Part shown: positions 37,501 to 47,220 of the stretch, in pieces
Layout: the number at the start of each line of letters is the position of its first letter
Numbering within the stretch: the first letter of the stretch is position 1
NCBI GenBank assembly: GCA_004794655.1
Contig: SMMW01000626.1
Span: 528,501-592,500 of the forward strand
Length of the DNA: 64,000 nt
Source of the DNA: Marisa cornuarietis
Lineage: Eukaryota; Mollusca; Gastropoda; Architaenioglossa; Ampullariidae
Direction: 5' to 3'
Notes under the pieces: model-generated
Databases searched by the model: none
What the model saw: only the letters and a program-made list of their open reading frames with translations
What the model was told of the DNA's origin: nothing
Position numbers and translations under genes: made by a program

Positions 37501-40073
37501 TTTTATTGCTGCTGCTTGGGAGGACGTTGGCGTCTCTCCTAAGTTGGAAGTTGTGCAGGTCCTTGTAGAATTCATTCCATCGTTTTACTATAGCAGTGCT
37601 GTTTGTAGGAAGTGACCATTGCTGTCTTCGATGACTAAAGTCTTGTGTTGACTTTTCATTATGGGTCTTCAGTAGTTGTTATGCCTATGTGCTGTCACCT
37701 CGTGTCATTTTCTCCCCTATAGTTTGGCACTGGTCCTCTATTCTGTTCTCCTAGCTGCCTTCATCTTCATCTCCTTTCTGATGTCAAACTTCACTGCTTG
37801 GTACTTAGAAGCTGCTTCGGTACTGCCTTTTCTCTCTTTCTTCAAGACCCTTTTGGTCACAGAGATCTAGAATAACCTTTGTGACCCAGGGTTGTTTCTT
37901 GTTTCTCTGCCTTCCTGAAACTACTCTTCAGCTGTTGAAAGTAGTAATTCTTTGATGTTTTTTGCGATGTGTCTACTTAGCAGTGTACCATATTCATGGA
38001 ATAAATTTATCTCCAACTTGTGCCTTGAAGATTTCCAAACACTTTGGGTCTTGCAGCTTCCACACAGAAACACAGCAACTGGGGGATCTCTCCAAGTACT
38101 CCGTAATACTCCGTTAGCCGAATCCACCAGCAGACACACAGCAACTGGGGATCTCTTCAAGTATACCGTAATCCTCCGGACGCAGACGACCTTTTTTCTC
38201 CAACCTTCTCTAACCGCCCGTTCTCACACACTCCTACATCCCACGCAGACGACCTCTTTCCCCCAATCCAGCAGACGACACCTGATCTCATTCCTTCTTT
38301 TACGTCATGCGTTCTAAACCATACTTACCGGCTTGAGGGGACTAGCTCTCCGGATTTCTTTGGATTTTGTTTTTTGTATAAGCTGATTTTGATTTTCGAG
38401 TCCATTATTTGACCTGTCGTCATCCTAGTGATGTGCTGGACTGTGTTTCTTGATTGTGTCATTTTGTTTCACTTCTACGGCTGCAGTTGATCCGCTGACT
38501 AACAGTCTTTTCTTCCACGACGCCATTTTCATCTCAGTCCAGTTTCTAGATTGTGCACATCGACAGCGAGATGAAACATGTTCATTGTGGCTAAACATTT
38601 TGATGACTCGAGGCAGCAAAACTGTCTACATTTTGTTTGACATGTGGAGGTTTATCCTCAGCATTCTTGATCTGTTCTTTCTGATGACTTCTCCGATGAC
38701 AAGCAATTGCAGATCTAAAATCTAAATCTTCGGCGGTGAAACGTGTCGCCAGTCTCCTCAGACAAATCTGGTCTCCAGTTTTCTTCTGTCGCCAGGACTT
38801 CTTTAAAAACAATTTATGCAGTTACTTTAATTTCCTAGACTCGTTGGATAATGAAGTACCGTATTCTTGAAGTTAGTTATTAGATAGCACTACAATTTTG
38901 TATTATTATTCCCGTTTCTATGCGTTATCCCTTTTTCTTTCCTGTCGTCTTGGTTGGTTTCTTCAATTTCTCCCTATCACGATTATTGTTGTTATAATTA
39001 GTATCATTTGTAAAGCGCCATGAGCCTGCTCTTAGGGCTGGGATATGGCGCTATAAAAATAACCTTTAATATTAATAATACATGTACTCCAAACGTTCAT
39101 TCAAGGGTCACTATCCCTGCTGCTTAAAACAAACAAGGGGGCTAACTTCATTCCTAACATTTCTTAAATCACACGATTTTTCCGCTTTCAAAACACTACA
39201 CACTTTCAACCGGTCAGGACTAAATCCACGACCCCTGACACAATCTGAGAGGCGTTTGACGTAAGAACTGTTATAAATGTATGTAAACGAAGAGCAAGAA
39301 ATCAGTAGTCACCTCGAAATAGGTGTACAGCGCCAAAGCCCAAGTAAGGAGCAGAAGAGCCGTCTTCCATACGTGCGGCCAGTGACGGGCTTCCTGTCCT
39401 TGTATTCCTGCGTAGACCGCAATGCTCTCCCTACATATGCACGCATGTACTTGAAACACATGTAAGCATCAGCTGTAATTATTTGCAAGAATTGTCACAT
39501 CATAAAACTTCTTTAAATACTGAAGTGGACGCCATCTTTTTATTTAAAACAGTTTCACATAAAGAAATTTCATGACAAGATAAAAGTTCCTCAAATGAAA
39601 GTGGAAATCCTTTCGTTTGCGAGAAACATGCCTTTGCACATCGGAATTCTCAACTTTGTTTTTGAAATGGAGCAAGATCTCTTTTCCCGCTATGTTCCAA
39701 AAATAGGCAAAATGTTGCAATATCCCATCGTTAATATGTAAATAACACCTCAGTTAAGATAGCTGTACATACCTGAAAACCTCTTTCATGTTCTTGTGCT
39801 TAACAAGCACATTCATCAGGAGGTAGGGTGGAAAGGCTAGGATAAGCCATCCAGAGCAAAAATAGGTCAGGCCAGCAGGTGATTTTAATAAGTGCTGCAG
39901 TTCAGCCTCTTTGATGAGCTGCGTCAGACCCACCCATGCCAGTCCCGTCACCATTGCAGTCACCAGTCCACTCAGGAAACGCCCATGACTTGCCACGCAA
40001 TTAGCTTTGGGAATGGGACTAGCTGGGGCCACTCCCATTTCGATCCCGGCGTCGCTTCCTCCTATATCCGTGT
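25283..40073 (-). CDS. SLC35F3/F4-like solute carrier, partial gene model
   Basis: Six minus-strand exons (40073-39773, 39430-39313, 34722-34612, 34032-33907, 26228-26139, 25503-25283) show GT-AG borders. Phases agree at each directly adjoining pair. Together they encode a multi-span membrane protein of the drug/metabolite transporter superfamily. The family markers in order are GLAWVGLTQLIK, then FPPYLL, ADVTSLYATNHSFVYMLSWI, YVDGFAGN, GIGVALSIPV and LLLILLPENW. This order matches animal SLC35F3/F4, whose human SLC35F3 is linked to thiamine transport; substrate here is inferred only. The exon from 33907 ends in phase 0 and the 26228 exon needs one preceding base, so one exon of roughly 50-60 codons remains unfound between them. 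The 5' end is also missing. Introns are full of transposons. Confidence 0.8.
26139..26228 (-). CDS. SLC35F-like internal exon
   Basis: Ninety bases lie between GTGATGCAG and a GTGAGT donor, entering after one base and leaving after one base of a codon. It encodes YQVLSVCVMHITWKEFIGIG followed by VALSIPVCA, the penultimate membrane segment of the family (usually PT-ISLG--LSVP). Confidence 0.8.
26229..28200. other. Intron sequence, no supported gene
   Basis: This lies in the intron region that should hold the missing SLC35F-like exon. Short open frames at 26644-26955 and 27159-27498 show no domain. A tRNA A-box-like sequence near 26638 lacks a convincing B box. Confidence 0.45.
28204..28667 (+). 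other. Unidentified plus-strand open frame with one stop
   Basis: A single frame runs from about 28206 to 28667 with one TGA at 28449-28451. It includes PVVALGGSGLHQHRAYRDTN and, after the stop, FVRMIRKAGCLFGTEAQDAL, KRQWDPAQAI and YEELKREHV. A TTCTGCAG acceptor-like site at 28380 and a GTAAGT at 28656-28661 could bound an exon, but the stop lies inside. The AL--RQWDPAQAI part faintly resembles a UBA domain. It may be a decayed retrocopy; no identification is made. Confidence 0.25.
28383..28982 (-). CDS. Uncharacterised 199-codon open frame
   Basis: The minus strand is open for 199 codons, unusually long for this A/T-rich stretch, and overlaps the plus-strand frame. Residues such as NRPGYIVMLLNFLSDTQMDL and YTHLGSPKDSCNRRQWINFV read like protein, but I recognise no family. 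Only one of the two overlapping frames is likely to be real. The first 100 codons (28690-28982) lie outside the overlap and look the more protein-like. Confidence 0.25.
   Translation of the reverse strand: MCRLRLMNRPGYIVMLLNFLSDTQMDLVYTHLGSPKDSCNRRQWINFVQTETVYTTSGKASDILPTSVPTIQKHELLNPTTICGKKFKQRLSTRCATSTLSAKNLLFTYSHVFSFKLLIRLSHSVALATKKLMYSSNSLGWVPLALVQGILSFCAKEAARFPNHANESSGVIGRRHVSKDRNCDVEQGKQQQFLSTRRR
29744..30012. mobile_element. 269 bp MITE with long imperfect terminal inverted repeats
   Basis: The left end GGGGCCAGTTGCACA is repeated as the reverse complement at the right end (TGTGCAACTGGCCCC). Similarity continues inward for about 45 bp (TTTCTAA, AAACTGTT and TTAA-like blocks). The interior is A/T-rich and non-coding. 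No certain target duplication was seen, so the superfamily is undetermined. Confidence 0.75.
30013..31505. other. Unassigned intron sequence with microsatellite
   Basis: A (CA)n(CG)n(CA)n run at about 30462-30517 is a strong Z-DNA candidate. A sequence at about 31035-31085 is the reverse complement of one at 33418-33465 and resembles one arm of the palindromic MITE at 61174-61319. The open frame at 30098-30331 has no recognisable domain. Confidence 0.5.
31512..32248. repeat. Foldback element: long inverted repeat
   Basis: The left arm (about 31512-31731) and right arm (about 31957-32248) are reverse complements of one another. Both contain AAGTTAATAGTGACAAGCAA, AATTAAATGATGGT, CAAAACAACCGAGAC and ATGAAACCTGTTAAGTACGT near the outer side, and a GTTCTCAA-TATGAT-AATTCT block near the loop. 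The right arm has about 70-100 extra bases including an A-run. The spacer is about 225 bp. It lies in an intron of the SLC35F-like gene, so its transcript could form a long hairpin. Confidence 0.85.
32690..33400 (+). mobile_element. RTE-like LINE 3' part, heavily decayed
   Basis: In shifting frames one reads CVTISKDSS, ATAAMTRLNKIWDSR-like, SFRNKLG-like, GCETWALL-like, RRVQAFEMKCF and QRKSWVTNMKVWIGCPLGDL followed by LLTRAQDL. This is the C-terminal tail of a common animal endonuclease-reverse transcriptase. Several frameshifts make it non-functional. A short dispersed repeat (GAAATTTTTATCGGACATGA) follows at about 33430. Confidence 0.65.
33907..34032 (-). CDS. SLC35F-like internal exon
   Basis: It runs from a TTTCTTTCAG acceptor to a GTGTGG donor (weak), in phase 0 at both ends. 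The 42 codons hold two membrane segments around YVDGFAGNTMWGVI and end TAVHK, equal to the family's DGF....S.S.ALYK region. Confidence 0.8.
34612..34722 (-). CDS. SLC35F-like internal exon
   Basis: Thirty-seven codons lie between GAATTTCAG and GTAAGA, phase 0 at both ends. ALWRIEAADVTSLYATNHSF and VYMLSWIVLFEKFVAIR match the family's most conserved segment (LR-ISPADVSALF-CN-AFVFLLSWI). Confidence 0.88.
34723..36869. other. Intron sequence, no supported gene
   Basis: A (TA)n run at about 35265-35287 is the only clear feature. Short open frames near 35209 and 36017 show no domain. Confidence 0.5.
36870..37990 (-). mobile_element. RTE-like LINE fragment, decayed
   Basis: On the minus strand, in several frames, one reads EMKMKAARRTE, GETPTSSQ, SLKRRNSLGVDSFSYKLLKQ then GEEETTQTLTVLCQRIWKCK and EWQKEWKQSL, then ADDIDQEPTAN near 37000 and THTEWRPTLTNRALLP. 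These correspond in order to linker, reverse transcriptase fingers, the catalytic ADD region and the following strand of RTE-type elements. The stretch between is full of stops. Confidence 0.65.
38050..38290. repeat. Short minisatellite
   Basis: Two copies of about 67 bp share CACAGCAACTGGG, GATCTCT-CAAGTA and CCGTAAT-CTCCG (from 38068 and 38137). They are followed by repeated ACGCAGACGACCT-TTT segments (38168 and 38241). Confidence 0.6.
39007..39075 (+). mobile_element. CR1/L2-like LINE 3' tail
   Basis: TTTGTAAAGCGCCATGAGCC, a short loop, TATGGCGCTATAAAAATAA and an ATT-like tail form the same hairpin-like end as at 17.7 kb. Upstream 38.3-39.0 kb shows no clear coding remnant. Confidence 0.5.
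39313..39430 (-). CDS. SLC35F-like second recognised exon
   Basis: After an ATATGTAG acceptor the first G completes an Arg codon. It then encodes ESIAVYAGIQGQEARHWPHV, and a membrane segment LLLLTWALALYTYFE up to the GTGACT donor. It follows the 39773 exon in matching phase. Confidence 0.75.
39773..40073 (-). CDS. SLC35F-like first recognised exon
   Basis: The exon starts after GTCGTATGCAG and ends before GTATGT. It encodes an acidic N-terminal stretch, then a membrane span with GLVTAMVTGLAWVGLTQLIK, then SGWLILAFPPYLL, equal to the first two helices of SLC35F3/F4. The Met in IEMGVAP could serve as an internal start, but a split codon at the 5' border suggests an upstream exon. Confidence 0.8.
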
Positions 40074-40680
40074 CTGCATACGACAAATTTATGCAATGAG
40101 GTTAGAACATACAAAAAAAGCTAAGATGGTGACAAGTTAAGGATGATGACATGAGATAAAGTAAGCAGTACGCTAAGACTACACAAATTAAGCTACAGAA
40201 GTACGGCGGATGGGGAACTAAACTATGTATGACAACAGTTCCGCATGATTTTGTTTTAAATGCTCTCGTTATGGTACCTTATTATACGCAAAATTTGACA
40301 CCTCAATGAGCAGAAGTATAGTGGAAAGAGCAAGATTTGTAGATAGTGAAAAGTCAGGCCGCAGTAGGTAAAGTGAGCGTCGAGCAGAAAGTGGATGGTG
40401 AGAAAAAAGGAGGGAGTTATACTAGCAGGCATATCAGCAATTTATATAGTATTTAGATCGAGAGTGATGAGGAAGGAGTGAATAGTTTCGTATCTGGAGG
40501 CGTGAAGGTTGGAGAAAGAAGAAGAGAGGTATTATACTAAATATAGTAAGGAATATGTTTGTTTTGCATACAGGCATCGCGTACCTGCAGTCAGACCGCA
40601 AAAGTGTTGACGTCCCATTATTTATGAGTCGACTATCTCAATGGCATCATCATGGATAGTATTGATGACTGCCCAGTGTT
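40074..40680. other. No supported gene
   Basis: A/T-rich sequence upstream of the first recognised SLC35F-like exon. No preceding exon or promoter could be identified. Confidence 0.5.
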
Positions 40681-40689
40681 GCTCATCCT

Positions 40690-43270
40690 AAAGATCATTT
40701 CCTTATCTTTGAGGCATTCAATACAAAGAAATGGTCGGCACACCAGCGCATAAAGTCACGAAGAGCTCCACTGTGAACATGTTTATTATTACACAAAAGT
40801 GACAGCAAAGTAGTTTTGTCAGCAAATTTTATAAGAAAGCTTCTATCCATAGTGCTTCTACAACTGTTAGTATATAGCATGAACAGTAGTGGAGACAAAT
40901 AAAAACCTTGAAGGGAACTTGTACGGGTGACAACAGGATATGAGAGAATACCGTTATCAGAAACTCTCCTGTCTGTTTGTTGAAAAGTCCCGGATGCAGA
41001 CAGTTAGTTGGTGGGATAGTTGGATATTTGAAACTAGACTCTCTGCTGACAAGTGAGGTGTTAAAAGCAGAAGATAAATCAGCAAAGAGAATCCTGGCAT
41101 GAGCTTTCGGTTTTACCAGATGTTTGTAAAGAGTATTTAGCATAAACAGCATAGCATCATCGATACTTCTTCCAGCTCTATAGGCAAACTGTTAAAACTG
41201 TTTCCAGTGTTTTCATGATAAGTGACGTAAGAGCAACTGGTCTGAGCTGTTGGACTTAGTTGTTTTTGGAACAGGCACAATGTGCGAAAGTTTCCAACTA
41301 TGGGAAATATCTTGAATATGTCACGAACCAGTGGTTCAAGGCCAGAGCAAAGTGGTCGACTTCCAAATATAATTATTGAGGGACTGTGATTGCCTGTGGC
41401 AATACCATACTAAGGTTGGTTATTGGGGGATGTGTTTTATTGTGGTTGTCGCCCCTTGTCTTGGTTGGGCTTAGGGTTAGGTCGGGGGGAGAGACGGCCG
41501 TTATCACAACAAGGGACCGCTCTAAGAAGAAAGACCGGTCGTGGCCGAAGGCCAAGAACCACAGGTTAATTGAAAGAGTAGTATCCTTCGCAGAGGACAA
41601 TGGCGGTTGTTTCATTGCTACCGACTGGTCGTCTGCGCTGATTGACGGAGCTAGACAAGTGTCGCAACAGCATGGCGCTCTTGATGACTGACCGTGAGAA
41701 GATGGTTTGTGTAGGTACCTTGGGTATTTTAGTCGAAGGTTGATAGGTCAGAAGTAAGCAGATTGGTTTAGATGGGTCACGTGGTTTAGTAACATATAGG
41801 CTAGGAAAGAGTTGTGTTCGTGGCCTTTTCTCAATTTTCAGCAGAGACGTCTCACTTTTAGTGATTGTTAGGCACATGCAGCAAGTCTGGGAAAGGAGGG
41901 CCCGTTTTGTTAGGACGTAGAACATCACTACGTGCTGGCACTTGTGGCCTGGGTTATAGAGAGAGGGAGGAGAGTGTTGGATAATCAAGAGATTGGTTTT
42001 GCCGACGACGAGAGAAGTAGACGACTGGGTACCGGCAGTGAGAGGCGTGAGCCAACGACAAGAAGAGTTTGTGCCACCGGACCAGCTTGAACTGTCTGCT
42101 GAATCAACGGATTATCACTACTGTTATTCAGTGCCTGGGGCAGTGGGACGCAGCAGCGGCAGAAAGAACCATCCGTACCACCCGAGGAGATAGGGTGCTG
42201 TGGAATTAAATGTGCATGTGGTGTATTCAAGGACCCAGAGCGGGTAGCAGAGGACACTGCTATTCTTCAGCGCGGGGCTGTGACCACGACTAGGAGCTGT
42301 ACCAGAGCGACAGTCTGAGAGTACTGTGTCCTCTTGTATGTATGCCATATGTTAGGCCTATCTTAGAAGCTGTACACTTGTATATTTTACCAGTCTTTTG
42401 ATTGGCCACTACGTATGCATTGAGTAGTGTTGTATAAGCTGATGTTTATGTGTTCAACCTAATTTTACTTTTTCTGATTAGGCCTAATTATAGTTTTATC
42501 TGTTGTACGGCTGTGTGTCGGTTTTGTTTGCACACGCGGGTGAACGCGGTTAAGTGTGTACGAATTTGAAAGTGAGAATTAGCGGGTGACTGGGTACGTG
42601 TGAGAGGTCGAAAGCGGATGAGACGAGCCAACAGAGTGCTCCTTTCCCCCTCAGGCTGATTAGACCAGCCCCTTTACCCCGCTATAATTCTTCACAGAAT
42701 AGATGTAAAACACCGCTAAGTTGTTCGGCACAGTAATGAAAGATGCGTCCACAGATTCCGTCTAGACCGTGAATTTTGTAAACACTTTCTCGCCTCGACA
42801 AATCTGTAACAGAGGATTGGGCAATCACCAACCCGTGGTCAGGGACTGGAGACTGTTTTAGTAGGGAAACCTAGTGAGAGAACTCATACTTCTCAAAGCG
42901 GGCATGGAAAGAATTAAACACGTAGGGAAGATCACACTCATCAACGTCCGCAACTTTCATATATTTTTAAAAGAGCATTTAACTTGCGATTAATAGTGGA
43001 AACGTTTTTAATATAATGCCATGCTGCCCTGAGGTCGCCACTACTGAACTTTGTTCTTGTACCTTTTCTTTGCCTCCCTAATGGCATTCCGCACCTCCCT
43101 GTTCTATGGTTATTTTATTGTGCGCAGTTCCGTGATAGCATTATACTCTTCTTACTATTGAACACAGATTTGAGTTTCTTCGGACAGATGAGATTTTATT
43201 TAGAGGGTATGACTTTGTCAATACAAAAAATTATGTAAGAAGACATAATATCAGATTCTTGAATCTCCCC
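40690..43270 (-). mobile_element. CR1/Rex-like LINE remnant split by an insertion
   Basis: On the minus strand, 43270-42690 holds an arginine-rich linker and LDGICGRIFHYCAEQL. From 41365 to 40690 follow SWKLSHIVPVPKTT, FAYRAGRSIDDAMLF, HARILFADLSSAFNT, MSPLLFMLYTN and FADKTTLLSLL (catalytic FADD now FADK), ending RWCADHFFVLNASK. The two halves are separated by a non-LINE segment at 41375-42682. Many frameshifts are present. The SPLLFMLYTN and WC...LNxSK style is that of CR1/Rex elements. Confidence 0.75.
41375..42682. mobile_element. About 1.3 kb insertion of unknown class
   Basis: The segment splits the CR1/Rex-like remnant and is flanked by TATAATT on both sides (41368-41374 and 42683-42689). 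It starts ATTGAGGGAC and ends TTTACCCCGC. It is less A/T-rich than its surroundings and includes open frames at 41386-41691 and 41993-42193 without known domains. A solo LTR or a non-autonomous DNA transposon are both possible; no strong inverted ends were found. Confidence 0.45.
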
Positions 43271-44860
43271 TATGTCATAATAATCGTCAATGACATTAAA
43301 GTTATCAAGTGTCAAGAAGTGTCAAGTGTGACTCACACGCACAAACACACACGCACTCACGCACACATGTAGTCGCGCATGCATCACACTAAGAGCACCC
43401 AGCTATGAGTGCCCGTCTCTAATCCCAATGGCAGGTGGAGAGGAAACAGGATGCAGAAAAAGATGTAGCTGCGTACTATGAAAGCAGAATTAGTTTGAAC
43501 GTGTAAGAATTATTGCCTGCGCTTTTACTTTGATTTTATCGACTGATCTGACCACAAGGTTGAGTCTTCCGTAAAACTGGCCAGCAGTGAGGTCTTAGTT
43601 GCCTAGAGACAAAACATCGCAAGCTGGGTGCCAGACATTTTATTAAATGCTCATTACCTCGTACTGCTTTTTCCTACCCTACTCGAAGGAGTTATTTGTG
43701 TGCATGCTTTACCCCTACACAGGGCTTCGATAAAGCAAAAACGTCTCGTAAAAATTAACGCAAATCTCTGTTGTAGTTTTTGATACCCATAATGAGCACT
43801 GTTATCAGCATTTTCTTTTCAGCCTGTCCAGAAACCTCAGTAGAAATTTCCTATACATCATGTCTCCACTGTTGCTCTCCTGTCCTCTCATTCTCTGTTT
43901 ACTGCAGAGGATTTTGGTGTCTTGCCCTCTCTTCTTTTTTATTGTATCATATGTTGCTATACTGTCTTCTGGTGTGCTATTTTTTGATGTCATGATGATA
44001 GACAAGGAATTTCTCTGCTTCATGCAAGTGTCGCTTGTTTCATGGGCAACCCTCAGATAACAACCAGCAGAAATGTTGAATCCCATTTTCGGCTCGATCG
44101 CTGCTAGCAAGCAATGTCAAATAACTTTCCAGCCTCCAGAATTGAGGTTTTCACAAGCTGGGAATTAGTGTCCGACAAAGGCTGGTTTCAGAACTAAAAT
44201 TTATTGCAGGAAGCATAATTATCTCAACCATACGGTCTGACATGCGTGCTCTGTCACAAAACAAAACACACGGAGTGGATTTTGTCTGAGCTTTTCTGCC
44301 CGGTACAACACACTAATATTGTATTCGAAATAGGCAAGCAAATTATAAATGTAATTTCATAGAGTTACTTTTGTATAGTGGCACAAATAGATACAGTCAC
44401 AAATATCAATCTCAACACTGGGCACAATATTAATAACTTGGTAAGTGTTCGTGGATAAGGAGTCAAACCTCAGGGTAATTTCAATCAACTCAGGTGTCAG
44501 GACAGGCCGAATAGCGGGTTGTCTTCACCGAAGATTGTTCTGAGCCGGTTGCTAAGCCGTCTGGTTAGCTGCTTGCAGATATCCCCTGAGTTTGCTGGCA
44601 GTGGCTGTTCTATATCTTAGAGCGGAATCAGTGGATAGAAATAGAACTTGTCCTGCTGTCTGGGATAAAAAAGCGGGAATAAAACATACCCTTGGGATGA
44701 TCCGGCGCACGTTGTGATGAATATGAATGCGTCACCATAAAAGCCAGATTCTGTTCAAGAATTTCTGGATTGAACCATAGGAGGCAATCAACAGCATGTT
44801 GGGGGTAGTCGTAATCTGTTCACAGGCGCTAGTCACCTACGACTGTGGAGAGAGAGTTGC
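43271..44860. other. No supported gene; CA-rich microsatellite
   Basis: An imperfect CACG/CACA run lies at about 43330-43372. Overlapping short frames near 43780-44110 on both strands lack domains. Confidence 0.5.
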
Positions 44861-44874
44861 GGAGGCCAGTGAGA

Positions 44875-45020
44875 CACACCCTTTTGTATGACACCTCCGC
44901 TGTGCAAGTATTTCAGAGCATATAGTACATCCCGCAAGATATGTGTGACTGCTAGCTCTGGCAGTCCTGTTGTGAAAAAGGCAGGCAGCAGGTCACGGCA
45001 AGAACCAGAGCCCACAGCAG
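44875..45020 (-). pseudogene. STRAD-like pseudokinase exon fragment
   Basis: The minus-strand peptide GSCRDLLPAFFTTGLPELAV followed by THILRDVLYALKYLHSGG matches, residue by residue in style, the region of STRAD pseudokinases just before the catalytic-loop position (GSAKDLI...ELAIAYILQGVLKAL-YIH). The following VIQKGVS corresponds to the family's VHRSVK but is altered. No other kinase exon was recognised within 1 kb. It could be one exon of a gene with distant exons or a pseudogene piece. Confidence 0.45.
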
Positions 45021-45749
45021 GCATGACTGTCTACAGTTCATGGCGATGGACAGTAATGTGGGAGAATAATCTCATGTTGTAACTGCTTAGTTATTACAAA
45101 TAGTTCTTGTCCATAGAGCACATCATCCTAGATAAGCTGGGGTCTACATGACCACGCAGCAAATGCGAAGTCTGTAGCTGTAGATCAAACTGTAAATCCA
45201 TGTCCAACGCGCACACAAACTGCTGGCAGAGGCGTCGCCTCAACACAAAGGCCGTGCACAACAGTTCACAAGACATCAGAAGGTTTCAGTCCACGCTGCT
45301 GACGCACGTTGATCTAGAAGCCAAAATGTAGCGAAGCGATTCGGAGATGAGAAATTGACAAATTTGCAGTGATCAAAGTGGATAAAATATGACTGTAAAG
45401 ATCTCTAGTCAACAAAATCATGCGACGAATGTCGCAAGAAACCGTCACGAACAGGCTGGCTTTCGATGGGGACGCAGAAGGCCGTAGCTGGAAGCAAATG
45501 GCCGCAGACAAGCAAATCATTGAACAGAAAGACGAAGAAGCATGTGTCAAATAATCGGCACGAAACTCACAACAGGTCATCAAGACAACAACAAATACAG
45601 AGAGCTACTCCCCTCTAGCGGGTAAAGGGATATTACTCTCCATACACGCAGAGGTCGAACAGGCTAGTTCTTTCGGCTTCACCAAATACTGATGCTTTGC
45701 CTGGCTTCTGTCTGATCCCTTAGGGCTAGATGTCTTACATAAAGCATCC
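45021..45749. other. No supported gene
   Basis: The minus-strand frame at 45314-45583 has no recognisable kinase or other domain. Confidence 0.45.
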
Positions 45750-47220
45750 AGGAATCTTGTTCAAGTGACCCTCCTGCTTAAAAGGGGGTTCCTGGATGAA
45801 TTTAAGAAAGTAGAGAGACGGAATGAGCCCTTCGAGCAAATGCTTAACCGACCACGCCCTGCAGTACTAGCCAATATCCCAGAAAGTGTAGAAGACAGGG
45901 ACGTATGCAAGGACTCTATAACTGAAGTAAAGGAACCATTCAACAGGGCATGATGGGCTTCGCTCCATATCGTTAAAGCTAGAGGTAGAAGAAATACCAA
46001 AGCTGTCCTACAATTCTGGATATTGAAAAAAACACCAGAAGAGTGGATAATCTTCAAACTGCCTAAGAAGGATGACTTAGGGGACTGCAATAATTGGCGA
46101 GGCATAACCCTGCTATCACAGACAATAACAATCTTCAGTCTAATTATTTTGAAAATGTTTACCGATGTTCTTGGTATCATCATCCAAGAACAGGCAGCCT
46201 TTCGAAAAGAAAGGTCATGCAGTGATTAAATCTTCCTCTTAAGGCAGATTATAGCACAGAATGGAATAGCACTTTTTATGCCATGTTCATAGACTCTGAG
46301 AAAGCGTTTGACAGCATACACCATGGACAATCATGCATCACTACAGAATACCACAGAAAATAGTAAATGTAATAAAAGAACTGTGTACAGATTTTCAGGT
46401 GGTTGGTAGCAACAGCCAGCTAAAGAGAGTTTCAACGTTACTACTGGTGTTACACAAGGATGATTCTTTCGCCATTCGTCTTTATACTGACCCTGGACTG
46501 GCTCATAAAACAAACAACATATGAAAAAATGAGATATTATGCTGCTAACATTGTTACGGTATCCAGCCAACTCAAGGATGTCATGAAAAGATCAACAATC
46601 GGACCAAAACTGCATAAAAAATAGGATTTATGGCAAACACGGGTAAAACAAAAGAAATGAGACCGAGTGCCATGTCAACAGAGCCCATCACGTCTGATAA
46701 GTAGAAAAAGTCCAAGAATTTACATATTTTGGTAGTCTAATAAAAACAGATGAAGATACTGAAAAAGGATATGAAGAACAGACTCATTAAAGAAAATCAA
46801 GCTTTTGCTATGCTAAAAGAAATTTGAAAGTCCAAAGCTCTAAAGAGGAATATAAAGCTAATAATCTACAGAATCAGCATCCTTTTGGTCTTACTCTATC
46901 TATGGTAGTAAATGCTGGAAGATGGCAGCAAAAAATCGGGCAGGGACTAGAGACTTTCCAAACCAAATGTCTGAGGATATGATATTCTGGCCTAACATAA
47001 TTACTAATAAAGAAATCTTTACAAGAATATGCAGCTGCAAGAATATCACAGCCATTATCCCAAAAAGATGGAAATGGCTAGGGCGTGTGCAAAAGAAAAC
47101 CAGAGGCTACACCGAAAATAGCACTGGACGGCTGATGCCAAAAGAAAAGGTGGTGAAGGTCAGTAGAGAGAGAACTAAAGAACCAGAAAATGACCTGGAA
47201 CAACATAGCTAGACTTGTTG
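45750..47220 (+). mobile_element. RTE-like LINE remnant, decayed
   Basis: Plus-strand pieces in several frames are EPFEQMLNRPRPAVLANIPE (near 45825), PKKDDLGDCNNWRGITLLS (46060), QEQAAFRKERSCSD (46185), a motif A remnant (SEKAFDSIH-like, 46295), TGVTQG (46445), EFTYFGSLIKTDED (46715), TKCLRI (46965) and a weak RWKWLGRVQ (47070). It is the same family as the element at 51.55-54.70 kb but far more damaged. The 5' endonuclease is absent. Confidence 0.75.

Noticed and set aside
41373..42348. Solo LTR of a Gypsy-type element
   Set aside because: There is no TG...CA pair with a 4-6 bp duplication at the borders. The better-supported borders (TATAATT) do not give LTR ends, so it is left as unknown class.
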